Origin: Erysipelotrichaceae bacterium
GTDB lineage: Bacteria > Bacillota_I > Bacilli_A > Erysipelotrichales > Erysipelotrichaceae
Assembly (NCBI GenBank): GCA_017418585.1
Contig: JAFONG010000190.1
Span: 1-15,608 of the forward strand
DNA: 15,608 bases
Reading direction: 5' to 3'
Shown: positions 1 to 7,991 of the stretch, one piece after another
Layout: each line of letters opens with the position of its first letter
Numbering within the stretch: position 1 is the first letter of the stretch
Position numbers and translations under genes: made by a program
Notes under the pieces: model-generated
Told to the model about the DNA's origin: nothing
What the model saw: the letters and a program-made list of their open reading frames with translations, nothing else
The model's database searches: none

Positions 1-345
1 ATCTCTTTCGCCAAGCGTTCCTGCCGGGAATCCGTCTTCCTCGGCATATTCGCATATCCTGTCTCTCAGCCCGCTGTCATAGGTCTCTTCAAAGCTTACG
101 TTTCCTGCGGCAAATCTTTCGAAAGATCCGTTAGCTTTTTCTCCCGGAGAAACATGAAAGTAATCCGCATACATGATCGAATGCGGTGAACTGACGATGA
201 TGGTGTCCGGTTTCAGCGCAGCCACTTCATCGGCTACTCTTTCATACGCCCGTATCGTCTTAATGATCTTTTTTTCTTCGCCCTTTCCGATGTCGGGAAC
301 GATCATCGGAGGATGGGGCACCATAAATCCGGCCAGTATCGGCAT
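1..345 (-). CDS. LigB-like (MEMO/AmmeMemoRadiSam-type) protein, 3' part outside window
   Basis: The first 115 codons of a minus-strand gene that continues past the left edge. The protein starts MPILAGFMVPHPPMIVPDIG and has a second histidine motif (SSPHS) near residue 53. The HPP and SPH motifs are typical of the metal site of class III extradiol dioxygenase-like (LigB) domains. In Bacillota this start usually belongs to a two-domain protein with a LigB-like N-terminus and an AMMECR1 C-terminus, named after the AmmeMemoRadiSam gene set (AMMECR1, MEMO, radical SAM). The AMMECR1 half would lie outside the window and cannot be confirmed. The true substrate of the family is not established. The start is supported by GAAGGTGAT shortly upstream. 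It begins 33 bases after the addA stop, so co-transcription with addBA is likely. The gene was found by reading the reverse complement of the window edge. Confidence 0.85.
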   Translation of the reverse strand, partial: MPILAGFMVPHPPMIVPDIGKGEEKKIIKTIRAYERVADEVAALKPDTIIVSSPHSIMYADYFHVSPGEKANGSFERFAAGNVSFEETYDSGLRDRICEYAEEDGFPAGTLGERD

Positions 346-378
346 AGGGATCACCTTCTTTCTGACACTATGAATGAC

Positions 379-3300
379 TTATATTCCGATATGATAGATC
401 AGGGCATCATCCGCTTCTTCGCCTGTGATCTGTTTTACAGCCTTCCTGTAAGCATCCAGCTGACTCCTGTAATGCTCAGCCAGACCTTCATCGCTTCTGT
501 TGGTCTTCCAGTCGATGATATGCAGTCTGCCGTCTTTTCTGTAGATCAGGTCAATGATTCCGTTCCAGATGACGTCTTCCTCTCTGTAGGTAAAAGGCAC
601 TTCAGAATAGATCTCATCAGACTTCAAAAGATCCGGGAGGATATCCTGAACGGCCCCGTTTCTTTGCGGGTATCCGCCGCTGTGCATGACATCGTATACC
701 GACTCCAGTTTCTTTCTGAACGATTCTTTCTGGTCTTCCATTTCTGCGATCATGTATTCCGATAAAACATTGCTTACCAGATCCTTTTTAGACAGTCCGT
801 CTTTGGACATGATGATCATCTCCATCAGTCTGTGAACCATTGTACCGATCAGAGTCGAATAAGTCTCCCCTTTGACTTCCTCGATTCCTTCCGCTTCAAA
901 AGGATTCTCTCCGATCCTGGAAACAGCCATCAGGGTGCTTGGGCTTTCCTTCACGTAAGTGGCCTCCCTGCTGATTTGGGTTGTTTCCGTCTGACTGTAT
1001 ACGGCAACAGGATCGATTTTGTCGTGTTCCGCTTTTCTGTAGGCAGGATTGTCCCCTACGACATTCAGAACCATCTTGTCTTCGATATCTTCGTTCTTTC
1101 CTTTTCCCAGCAGTTTCTCTCTCAACTGCTTCCACCTGCTGGAACCCTCTTTAAGATTCCCGGTAGTTCCGTTAAGCTCCTTTGATCTGTTGAATATCAG
1201 AGCGTTTCTCGCTCTTGTCGCCGCAACATACACCAGTCTGTCTCCTTCTCTCTTCAGGCTTTCCTTTTCATCGGCTGCTTCCTGAACGTGCTGAGTCGTA
1301 CTGATGATCGGGTAACTGGCTCCGCTGTCGGCTGTTTCGCTTACCGAAATCAGATATCCTCTTGTTTTCGCTTTCCCGTCTTCTTCCGTGTTTACTATTC
1401 GAATGCTCGGATTACTCGATAAGGTTCCTGCCCTCGCCAGAATGACGATCGACGCTTCCAGTCCCTTGACCTTGTGCAGATTGGCGACGTGTACGGCGTT
1501 TTCGTCTTCCTTAAGACTTAGACACCTCTCCAGTCCCGATTCACCGCTCAGAAGATCATCCAGATACCTGACAGCGTCTTCATAAGTAACGATGCCGCCG
1601 TTTTGTTCCTGACCTCTGATAAGCTCAAGCGTATAGTAGACAACCTCCATGCCGTCGGCCGGAACGAATTCGTAGATCCGGTAATCATCGATAATCTTTT
1701 CAAACAGCGCAGATGGCGTTAACGTTTCTATTTCTAACGCGGTTTTCGCAAGCCTTCCGATCGCACCGTTTACTCCGACATCCGAATACTCTTTATTGAG
1801 ATCCAGCTTAATTGCATTGCCTTCATTCCTGTACTTTGCCAGATCGTTCTCGTTGAATCCGAAGACCAGTCCATAAAGCGTAGCGACAAGGGAGATCACA
1901 TCTTCAATCGATGTAACGGTCCTGTATATGCCTGCGATCGTCTTAAGAGCTTCACATTCCTCAAACAGCACCTTGCCTTCGACTCTGATCGGAATCTCTT
2001 CCTCGTTGAATCTGGCGATGCATGCCGCAATCGGTTTCTTGCTGGCGAAGATGATCATAAAATCCTTATAGGTGATGTTTCTCAATTCGCCGTAATTTTC
2101 TTTGCTTCTGTCTTTCTCAACGATCTTCTTTCCGGGATTGTTTACCAGTGCCTTGACGATTCTGGCAAGCTGGACATAATCGCTCATTTCCGGATGTTCA
2201 TCCAGCAGTCTGCCGCTGTATGCTTCATAGACATAAACGCCTTCAAATTCGCCCGGTTTTTCTTCAGAACTGATGTTTTCGATATCCTGATAGGCGATCT
2301 GATCCTTTGTATCTTCCGGCATCATATCCTCAAATACGTCGTTGTAGTAGTTCTTAACGACGTTTCTGGAACGGAAATTGTTGACCAGATTGACGACCTT
2401 GCCCACGCCATTCATAAAAAGGTCTCTTACCTGAATATAAGAAGAAACATCGGCGCTTCTAAATCTGTATATCGACTGTTTCGGATCTCCTACGATAAAC
2501 AGCGATCCCGGTCTTGGCCTGCATTTCTTCCAGTCCGGTTCATTTGAATTCTGCGCAGTCAGATGGAAAAAGACCTCTGCCTGTAAAGGATTGGTATCCT
2601 GGAACTCGTCGATCATGAAATAGCTGTGACGCCTGAAAATATAGTCGATCAGTTTTCCTCCATTTTCTTCGGCATCCTTCTGCAGCATGTTTCTTAAGTA
2701 ATAAAGATAATCAAAATAAGTGAACTTTCCGTTCTGTCTCATTGCATCTTCAAGAGGTTTAATGCATTCTCTCAAGAAGGATATTGTCTTGTAATACTTA
2801 TACTCTCTAAGTTTTGGAATCAGTGCATCTTCGCTTTCCTCATCGGCGATGTTCAGCACCGTTTTTCCTGCCGTTTCTCTGACAAACCGTTCGGTAGTAA
2901 ATCCCAGTTCTTCCGGAGTGCCTTGACAGCACACTTTCGAAATATCCTTCAAAGCCCGCTGTACGCCGGTATAGTTGTAGTGCCATCCTTTGTGAAGCAC
3001 GGCGCTGGCGTTGACATAGGCTTCCATCGGGTCTCTGGTATCGCTTCTTCCTAATTCGTTGCTTAGTTTTGAATAATTGCCATTCAGCCTGTCAAGAACC
3101 TTTATCATCGTTTCCCGATCCTCTTTCAGGAAAAGATAAGGACTGAGATCGCTTCCTTTCCTGTAAACCAGCGACACGTTTCTTCTATCCATGATCTCTT
3201 TCATCAGCTTCGTGAAAACATCTTCCGCATTCCAGAAAAGCATACTGAAATGATCGGCCTTCTCTCTCAGATCATTGCCTTTCTTATCGTATTTGCCCGC

Positions 3301-3762
3301 TCTCACATCGACATAGAACTGTCCGTAGATTTCTTTTTCCTCATCTTCATCGATCAGCTTTGCATCGCTTGGAATTCCGGCATCCGTCGGATGCTCGGAA
3401 AGAATCATGTTGCAGAAGGAGTCAATGGTTCCCATAAAGCACAGATCGATGTTCGCCAAAGCTTTCCGGCATCTTTCTGCGCTTTCTTCCGTCGGTTTTG
3501 GAAGCTCGTGGTCCGAGCCCTCAAACCTTTCAGGAACCTTACTTCTTTCAATCAGACGTTTCTGGAACCTCTCGTAGAATTAATTGGCTGCAGCCTTAGT
3601 AAAAGTAATGGTACAGATCTTCTCCACCGGAAGACCTTTCTCCACCATCGCTACCATTCTTTCCACCAGCATCGTCGTCTTTCCGGAACCTGCCCCGGCT
3701 TCCACAAAAAGGTTTGATGCAATGTCGCTGATAATCAGTTTACGTGCTTCTTGATCTGTCAT
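379..3762 (-). pseudogene. addA: ATP-dependent nuclease subunit A (UvrD-type helicase/nuclease) with an in-frame stop at codon 61
   Basis: AddA pairs with AddB to unwind and trim DNA double-strand ends for RecA-dependent repair. The frame is 1127 codons plus stop, a normal family length. Visible motifs, counting through the internal stop: Walker A AGAGSGKTT (22-30), motif Ia ITFTKAAAN (52-60), motif II IDEFQDTN (D385-E386), motif III GDPKQSIYRFR (from G425), NNFRS, motif V HKVKGLE, motif VI VAATRA (about 846), and nuclease motif IIDWKTN (D1084, K1086). Codon 61 (bases 3580-3582) is TAA, followed in the same frame by FYERFQKRLIER, exactly the family pattern after the motif Ia glutamate. One base change from GAA explains it. 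Read literally, there is a 60-residue N-terminal ORF (3580-3762) and a downstream ORF from TTG at 3459 (379-3459, 1026 residues) lacking the ATP-binding loop. The start lies 9 bases after addB. The gene may be a true nonsense mutant or contain a sequencing error. Confidence 0.88.
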
Positions 3763-3771
3763 TCTTTTCTC

Positions 3772-6357
3772 TTATTCATCCGGATCTTCTATCTTCTTCC
3801 CGCATATCGAACCGTACTTGCAGTATTTGCATCTTTCTTTTTCTTCATCCGCACTCATCGGTTCAATATCGAAATCCCCATCATCCATGCATCTTCTGAA
3901 TTCCATAAGCTTATCGGCAAGCTGTTTCTTGATCTCTTCGTCATACTTGCAGGTAATGATCCCTTTATCGGCATCATGTCTGAGCATCCTGTATTCGCAA
4001 TGATCGATTCTGCAGCCAAGCGTCTTTTCAACCACATAGGCATACATGATGACCTGAAGACAGGTATCTATGTCATCTTTCACATGGGCGTTTAGATCTC
4101 TTTCAGTCTTGAAGTCGATGATGACTGCCTTCTTGTCGGAAGTGAACTCGACTCTGTCGGGATAGCCGTGAATGATGACACCAGACTCTTCATGAAGAGC
4201 TTCCTTGTCCTCTTCCGCAAAGGCAACTTCTCTTCTGAACCTGTTATCCATGTCCCAGCCGTTTCGAAGCATATCCACAAACTCTTCTCTGACGCCGCTG
4301 ATCTTGTCTTTGATCAGAGGAACGGTGATATTCATGTATTCATCAAAGACTGTTTTGGCAAACTCGGAAAACTCGTCCTTGCTCATCGGATGTTTCGGAA
4401 GATATTCCATCAGGGCATGGGCCAGCGTTCCCTGTTCCGTTGCCGGGATGACCTCGTATGGATCATAGTCATCCGGTTCCGGTATCTTCAGAAGATACTT
4501 GAACAGGTACTGTTTTTTGCAGTTGAAGAACGTGTTCAAGGCGGATGGAGAGTATCTGTACAACTTGAATGATTCTCTGACGCTGTTGTCACTGGATGCT
4601 GCCCTGTTCAGAATGATGTCCGATTCATTGTAGGCATCGCCTATCTTTCTGCTTACAGAAAGCTCCGGATCAAAATAGCCGATCTTGACCGTAGCGTCAT
4701 TCAGATCGCCGAGTTCCTTATCCAGTCCGTTCTCCATTCTGAACAGCTCAAAAATCAGACTCGAAGCGTTGTTGTGCTTGAGTTCAGATACGTTCAGTCC
4801 CGGATAGGAAACAATAATCTCGTTGTTAAGAGCGGATGCCAGTCTGACCAGATTGAAAAGATTCTCTCTTTTCTGCAGAATGACGCCCTGAGAGGTCAGG
4901 GTATCGTTTCCCAGATCGTTCAGATCGCAGTCCAGCAGCAGCGGATTCTCCTTAGGCGAACCCGGATAGCTTGCCGCAGACAGTCCGCATATGTACAGAT
5001 TCTTTCTCAGAACCGAACCGGCCTTTTCGATCGGACAGATGTAAAGACAGCCCGGTTCACACGACTGTCTGTATGCCTTTTTTCTGAGTATCGTCTCTAT
5101 GACATCGCCCGTTATTTCCAGACCGGTATTCTTGACGGTCGCTATTTCGTTATAGATCGTGTTCTTTGCGGATTCATCGAATCGAAGCACAAACCCATTG
5201 TCTTTCCTGGCATTGAAATACTTCATGAGAAATTCTTCGATCGGTAAGGCCAGTTCTTCCGCAACGGTCTTTATTCCCTTGACATACTTCTCCAGTCTGC
5301 TGTTGTCGTTGACATCCTTTCGGGAAATGGACTTTCTGAAGCTGCTGATGATTGCATCGTTTCTTTCTTTATCGTTTGTCAGTCTTAAACGGGACACTCT
5401 TTCCCAGAATTCAGGAATACTGAACTCTTTCTCGTTTTCTACCTCTATGTATGAGCTTAGAAGCTCAAAGTTGAAATACGGACTGTGGATCAGCTTAAAG
5501 AACGGTTCCCACCCGAAATTGCCGGCACTCATCCAGAAATAGTACTGCTGAAGCAGCTTGCCCGGATAGGAATTTACGATGGACAGGCCGTCCCCGAAGC
5601 AGACCGGTATGTCATATCTGGCGGCATAATCATAGAAGATCTGGGAATAGGTGCTGTAATCGGTACAGGCAACGATGCACTGATCCGCTTTTCTGTTCCT
5701 ATAGATATCGTCGATGATCATTCCGACCTCATTGCTTGAACCGTAGCAGTTTCTGTAGGAATTGATGTGGATCTTCTTTTCTTCAACCTCAAACAGATCA
5801 AACAGCGATACTTCCTTCTGTCTGCCGCCGGACAGCGTTTCTATCAGTTTCAGATCAAGCGGGAGCAGAGGATATTCCCTGATGTGAACGATTTCGCAGT
5901 CAAAAACATAGCCGTTCCCGATCGCTTCCCTGATCAGACCTATGGTATCGATCTTGTTTTCCTTTTCCAGCCTGTTCATATAGCCTCCATAAACAGTACA
6001 CAGAGCTCTGTTCTTATCCTTGAACTCGCCCTTGGAGAGCTTATCGAATATCTCTTTCCTTTCATCTCCTGCAACAAGCTGCCTGATCGTATTGATCGTC
6101 GAATGAATGTTCTTCAAATCGGAAAGCCTGCCGGTTCTGAAGTAAGCGGAATCGGCTTTTACGACATCAAAGTAATGAACAAGTTCCTCGCTTCGGGAGA
6201 TGAATTCCTTTTTTGAAAGATTTCCGGATCTCATCAGTGATTCCTGCGCAAGTTCGGCAGGAGTAAGAATTCGCGTATTGAAAAGCGCCTTCCCGTGATA
6301 GGCAAGCGTTTTGGCCAGATCCAGCGAAACCGGTACAACAATGATTCTTTCTTTCAT
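3772..6357 (-). CDS. addB: ATP-dependent nuclease subunit B, PD-(D/E)XK nuclease with Fe-S cluster
   Basis: 861 residues. The C-terminal half carries an AddB nuclease domain: NCKKQYLFKYL with Cys613, YPDRVEF, VIIDFKTE (D748, K750, the D-x-K catalytic pair), and a C-terminal C-x2-C-x5-C at Cys843, 846 and 852. This spacing equals the 4Fe-4S ligands of Bacillus subtilis AddB. A conserved segment LYICGLSAASYPGS lies before the nuclease domain. The N-terminus has no Walker A loop and the protein is about 300 residues shorter than B. subtilis AddB, so it is probably a helicase-dead scaffold plus nuclease. It is the first gene of the block addB-addA-LigB. Only a weak purine run (AGAAAAAG) precedes the ATG, and a -10-like TAAAAT sits 8 bases upstream, so the mRNA may have almost no leader. 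Confidence 0.88.
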   Translation of the reverse strand: MKERIIVVPVSLDLAKTLAYHGKALFNTRILTPAELAQESLMRSGNLSKKEFISRSEELVHYFDVVKADSAYFRTGRLSDLKNIHSTINTIRQLVAGDERKEIFDKLSKGEFKDKNRALCTVYGGYMNRLEKENKIDTIGLIREAIGNGYVFDCEIVHIREYPLLPLDLKLIETLSGGRQKEVSLFDLFEVEEKKIHINSYRNCYGSSNEVGMIIDDIYRNRKADQCIVACTDYSTYSQIFYDYAARYDIPVCFGDGLSIVNSYPGKLLQQYYFWMSAGNFGWEPFFKLIHSPYFNFELLSSYIEVENEKEFSIPEFWERVSRLRLTNDKERNDAIISSFRKSISRKDVNDNSRLEKYVKGIKTVAEELALPIEEFLMKYFNARKDNGFVLRFDESAKNTIYNEIATVKNTGLEITGDVIETILRKKAYRQSCEPGCLYICPIEKAGSVLRKNLYICGLSAASYPGSPKENPLLLDCDLNDLGNDTLTSQGVILQKRENLFNLVRLASALNNEIIVSYPGLNVSELKHNNASSLIFELFRMENGLDKELGDLNDATVKIGYFDPELSVSRKIGDAYNESDIILNRAASSDNSVRESFKLYRYSPSALNTFFNCKKQYLFKYLLKIPEPDDYDPYEVIPATEQGTLAHALMEYLPKHPMSKDEFSEFAKTVFDEYMNITVPLIKDKISGVREEFVDMLRNGWDMDNRFRREVAFAEEDKEALHEESGVIIHGYPDRVEFTSDKKAVIIDFKTERDLNAHVKDDIDTCLQVIMYAYVVEKTLGCRIDHCEYRMLRHDADKGIITCKYDEEIKKQLADKLMEFRRCMDDGDFDIEPMSADEEKERCKYCKYGSICGKKIEDPDE

Positions 6358-6365
6358 CTTTTTCT

Positions 6366-6395
6366 ATTTTACAATGCAATGAACACGCAGGTAAA
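6366..6395 (-). promoter_or_regulatory. Candidate addB promoter very close to the start codon
   Basis: On the minus strand TTTACC (6390-6395) and TAAAAT (6366-6371) are separated by 18 bases. The -10-like hexamer ends 8 bases before the addB ATG, so transcription would start at or next to the start codon. The -35 match is only moderate. Confidence 0.35.
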
Positions 6396-6439
6396 CCGAC
6401 ACTTGTGTCTTCGCCTGTTTCATCCCTTGGAATTCTCTG

Positions 6440-6468
6440 TTAAAATAAAAATAGCGAACTGTTACAAT
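6440..6468 (+). promoter_or_regulatory. Promoter of the DUF4428 gene
   Basis: TTAAAA (6440-6445), a 17-base spacer, and TACAAT (6463-6468) preceded by TG one base upstream, an extended -10. Expected transcription start is about 6475, giving a leader of about 23 bases with a GGAAGG ribosome site. Confidence 0.65.
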
Positions 6469-6497
6469 ACACCATCATAAGAAAGGAAGGTATAAGA

Positions 6498-7340
6498 ATG
6501 GGTTTATTCGATAAAAAGGTCTGCGACATCTGCGGCAAGGAGATCAAGTTTCTGGGCAACCGCAAGCTGGATGACGGAAACATGTGTAAGGACTGCGCTG
6601 CGAAGCTTTCTCCATGGTTTACCGGAAGAAAGAGGACCAGCGTGGACGCCATCAAGGAACAGCTGAAATACAGGGAAGAGAACCAGAAAAAACTGACTTC
6701 CTTCAATCCGACCAGGATCGTCGGCGATCACTACAAGTTCTACATTGACGAACCGAACAGATGCTTCGTCGTATCCTATCTCAATACGAAATGGAAAGAA
6801 GCCAATCCGGATCTGATCCGCTTCTCCGATGTCCGGAACATGTCCGTGGAGATCGAGGAAGACGAAGATGAACTCTACACCAAGGATTCCGAAGGCAAGT
6901 CCATCAGCTACAATCCGCCTCGCTATGAATACGAATACGACTTCAAGTTCCACATCGACGTGAATCATCCTTACTTCGACGACATGGATTTCACCCTGAA
7001 TGCCATGAGCAACGAGCCGGAGAATCCGGGAGACGCCAGATATATGGAACTGGTCGAAATCTGCCGGGAAGTCTTCCGCATCATTCTTGGCCGGGAGTTC
7101 TACGACAACAGAACGGAATTCAAGAATCCGGTCTGCGGCAATGTCCAGACAACGGTCTCTACGGGAGAATGGTTCTGTCCGAAGTGCGGAACAAAGAACA
7201 GCGATGCCTTCTGCGTCAAGTGCGGTACCCCAAGACCGGCTTCAGCGAATTTCGAGCCTTACTACTGTTCCAAGTGCGGAACGAAGATCGAAAGTCCGGA
7301 CGATGTCTTCTGTCCGAAGTGCGGAAACAAACTGAAATAA
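6498..7340 (+). CDS. DUF4428 and zinc-ribbon protein
   Basis: 280 residues. The N-terminus MGLFDKKVCDICGKEIKFLG followed by a second Cys pair (CKDC, about residues 30-33) is a treble-clef-like zinc knuckle typical of DUF4428 proteins. The middle (about 70-205) is an acidic globular region rich in beta-type residues, with a Tyr/Glu/Asp-rich stretch near 150. The C-terminus has two CxxC-CxxC zinc ribbons: WFCPKCGTKNSDAFCVKCGT and YYCSKCGTKIESPDDVFCPKCG. No membrane segment or signal peptide is visible, so it is probably cytosolic. The function of the family is unknown; zinc binding is inferred from the cysteine spacing. It has its own promoter, a strong ribosome site (GGAAGG) and its own terminator, so it looks monocistronic. 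It is divergent from addB. Confidence 0.85.
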   Translation: MGLFDKKVCDICGKEIKFLGNRKLDDGNMCKDCAAKLSPWFTGRKRTSVDAIKEQLKYREENQKKLTSFNPTRIVGDHYKFYIDEPNRCFVVSYLNTKWKEANPDLIRFSDVRNMSVEIEEDEDELYTKDSEGKSISYNPPRYEYEYDFKFHIDVNHPYFDDMDFTLNAMSNEPENPGDARYMELVEICREVFRIILGREFYDNRTEFKNPVCGNVQTTVSTGEWFCPKCGTKNSDAFCVKCGTPRPASANFEPYYCSKCGTKIESPDDVFCPKCGNKLK

Positions 7341-7349
7341 AAGAATATG

Positions 7350-7377
7350 AAAAGCCCGTCAACGGATGGGCTTTTTT
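7350..7377. terminator. Rho-independent terminator between convergent DUF4428 and toxin genes
   Basis: An 11-pair stem (arms AAAAGCCCGTC and GATGGGCTTTT, one G-U pair) with loop AACG and a T run on the plus strand. It starts 9 bases after the DUF4428 stop. On the minus strand the toxin stop codon (7376-7378) lies inside the A/T tract and a shorter T run follows the stem, so it may work in both directions. Confidence 0.85.
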
Positions 7378-7639
7378 ATTTATTGCCGTAATGGCTCCCG
7401 CATTGAATAATCTCCAGACTGCCGTTGTGAATTCTGAACACGATTCTGTTTTTGTCATCGATTCTGACACTCCAGTATCCGGCCAGATTTCCCGAGAGAG
7501 GTTCAGGCTTTCCTGTGCATTCATATCCGTTACGATCAATATCTTAGATCAATCGGTTGATTTTCTTCAAAGTCGCCTTGTCTTTGCTTTGCCACTCCAG
7601 ATATTCCGCCCAGGCATCATCGTCCCACAGTTTCTTCAT
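7376..7639 (-). pseudogene. yoeB: YoeB/Txe-family mRNA interferase toxin broken by in-frame TAA at codon 32
   Basis: Not visible as a normal ORF because of an internal stop. The reverse strand reads MKKLWDDDAWAEYLEWQ up to INRLI, then TAA (7544-7546), then DIDRNGYECTGKPEPLSG and on to QCGSHYGNK in the same frame: 87 codons, the family length. Aligned to Escherichia coli YoeB from memory, the stop replaces Lys32, and the residues needed for ribosome-dependent mRNA cleavage, Glu46, Arg65, His83 and Tyr84, are all present after it. The start ATG overlaps the antitoxin stop (ATGA), the usual translational coupling. One base change from AAA explains the lesion, so the gene was intact recently or the base is a sequence error. 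No start codon follows soon after the stop, so re-initiation is unlikely. If the TAA is real, the locus makes antitoxin but no active toxin. Confidence 0.86.
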
Positions 7640-7902
7640 TCATCTTCCCCGACCAGTTCATGTTCCTTCAAAGAAGTGATGCCGGCTTCCAGATTGCTGA
7701 TCCTTCTTTGCAGCTCCATGATGTTTTCTGCACTGTAGAACGGGTCGGCAGAAATCTCAAAAGGAATTCTTCTTTCTCTAATGACTTTCTTGGCAAACAT
7801 GGTAAAAGCGGCAGACATGGATACGCCCATTTCCTTGCATACCTCTTCCATCTGTATCTTCATGTCCTCATCCATTCTGAAATTAATCATTTTCTGAGTC
7901 AT
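7636..7902 (-). CDS. RelB/DinJ-family antitoxin
   Basis: 88 residues, complete. The N-terminal MTQKMINFRMDEDMKIQMEE is the beta strand and first helix of a ribbon-helix-helix DNA-binding dimer, followed by GVSMSAAFTMFAKKVIRE and RIPFEI, the hallmark of RelB/DinJ antitoxins. The C-terminal third (about 60-88), rich in Glu and Leu, would wrap the toxin. It should neutralise the YoeB-type toxin encoded next and repress its own promoter. The start has a textbook site AGGAGG 8 bases upstream. Its stop overlaps the toxin start by 4 bases. A TTTACA-17-TATAAT promoter and a perfect inverted repeat lie upstream. The partner toxin is interrupted, so this antitoxin may now be an orphan regulator. Confidence 0.88.
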   Translation of the reverse strand: MTQKMINFRMDEDMKIQMEEVCKEMGVSMSAAFTMFAKKVIRERRIPFEISADPFYSAENIMELQRRISNLEAGITSLKEHELVGEDE

Positions 7903-7929
7903 AAAAAAGACCTCCTTTACATCAAAGAC

Positions 7930-7958
7930 ATTATACTTCCGTCATTATTTTATGTAAA
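7930..7958 (-). promoter_or_regulatory. Promoter of the toxin-antitoxin operon
   Basis: On the minus strand TTTACA (7953-7958) and TATAAT (7930-7935) with the ideal 17-base spacer. The -35 hexamer lies inside the right arm of the inverted repeat, as seen from this promoter. AGGAGG (7911-7916) is the ribosome site. Confidence 0.8.
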
Positions 7959-7983
7959 GCATTTTAAATATTTATGCTTTACA
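7953..7983. promoter_or_regulatory. Perfect inverted repeat, likely antitoxin operator
   Basis: TGTAAAGCAT (7953-7962) and ATGCTTTACA (7974-7983) are exact reverse complements, with 11 A/T bases between them. One arm contains the -35 element of the antitoxin promoter. A third partial copy, CTTTACA (7915-7921), overlaps the antitoxin ribosome site. Ribbon-helix-helix antitoxins commonly bind such repeats; the binding here is inferred. Confidence 0.65.
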
Positions 7984-7991
7984 AATGAATT

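Noticed and set aside
3580..3762. The 60-residue N-terminal piece of AddA as an independent small ATP-binding protein
   Set aside because: It is in frame with the rest of addA and continues exactly with the family sequence after the stop; it is a gene fragment.
6167..6379. Frame overlapping the addB start with a GSGQ-like, Walker-A-resembling stretch
   Set aside because: It overlaps the clear addB N-terminus in another frame, is rich in Cys and Lys as expected by chance, and has no ribosome site or family match.
7216..7539. Minus-strand 107-residue reading frame over the toxin region
   Set aside because: It is out of frame with the recognisable toxin and overlaps the zinc-ribbon coding end; no family features.
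379..7902. Possible stop-codon reassignment (TAA read as an amino acid) to explain the two internal TAA codons
   Set aside because: addA, addB, the toxin and the DUF4428 gene all end naturally with TAA at the expected protein length, and the two internal sites would need different amino acids (Glu and Lys).
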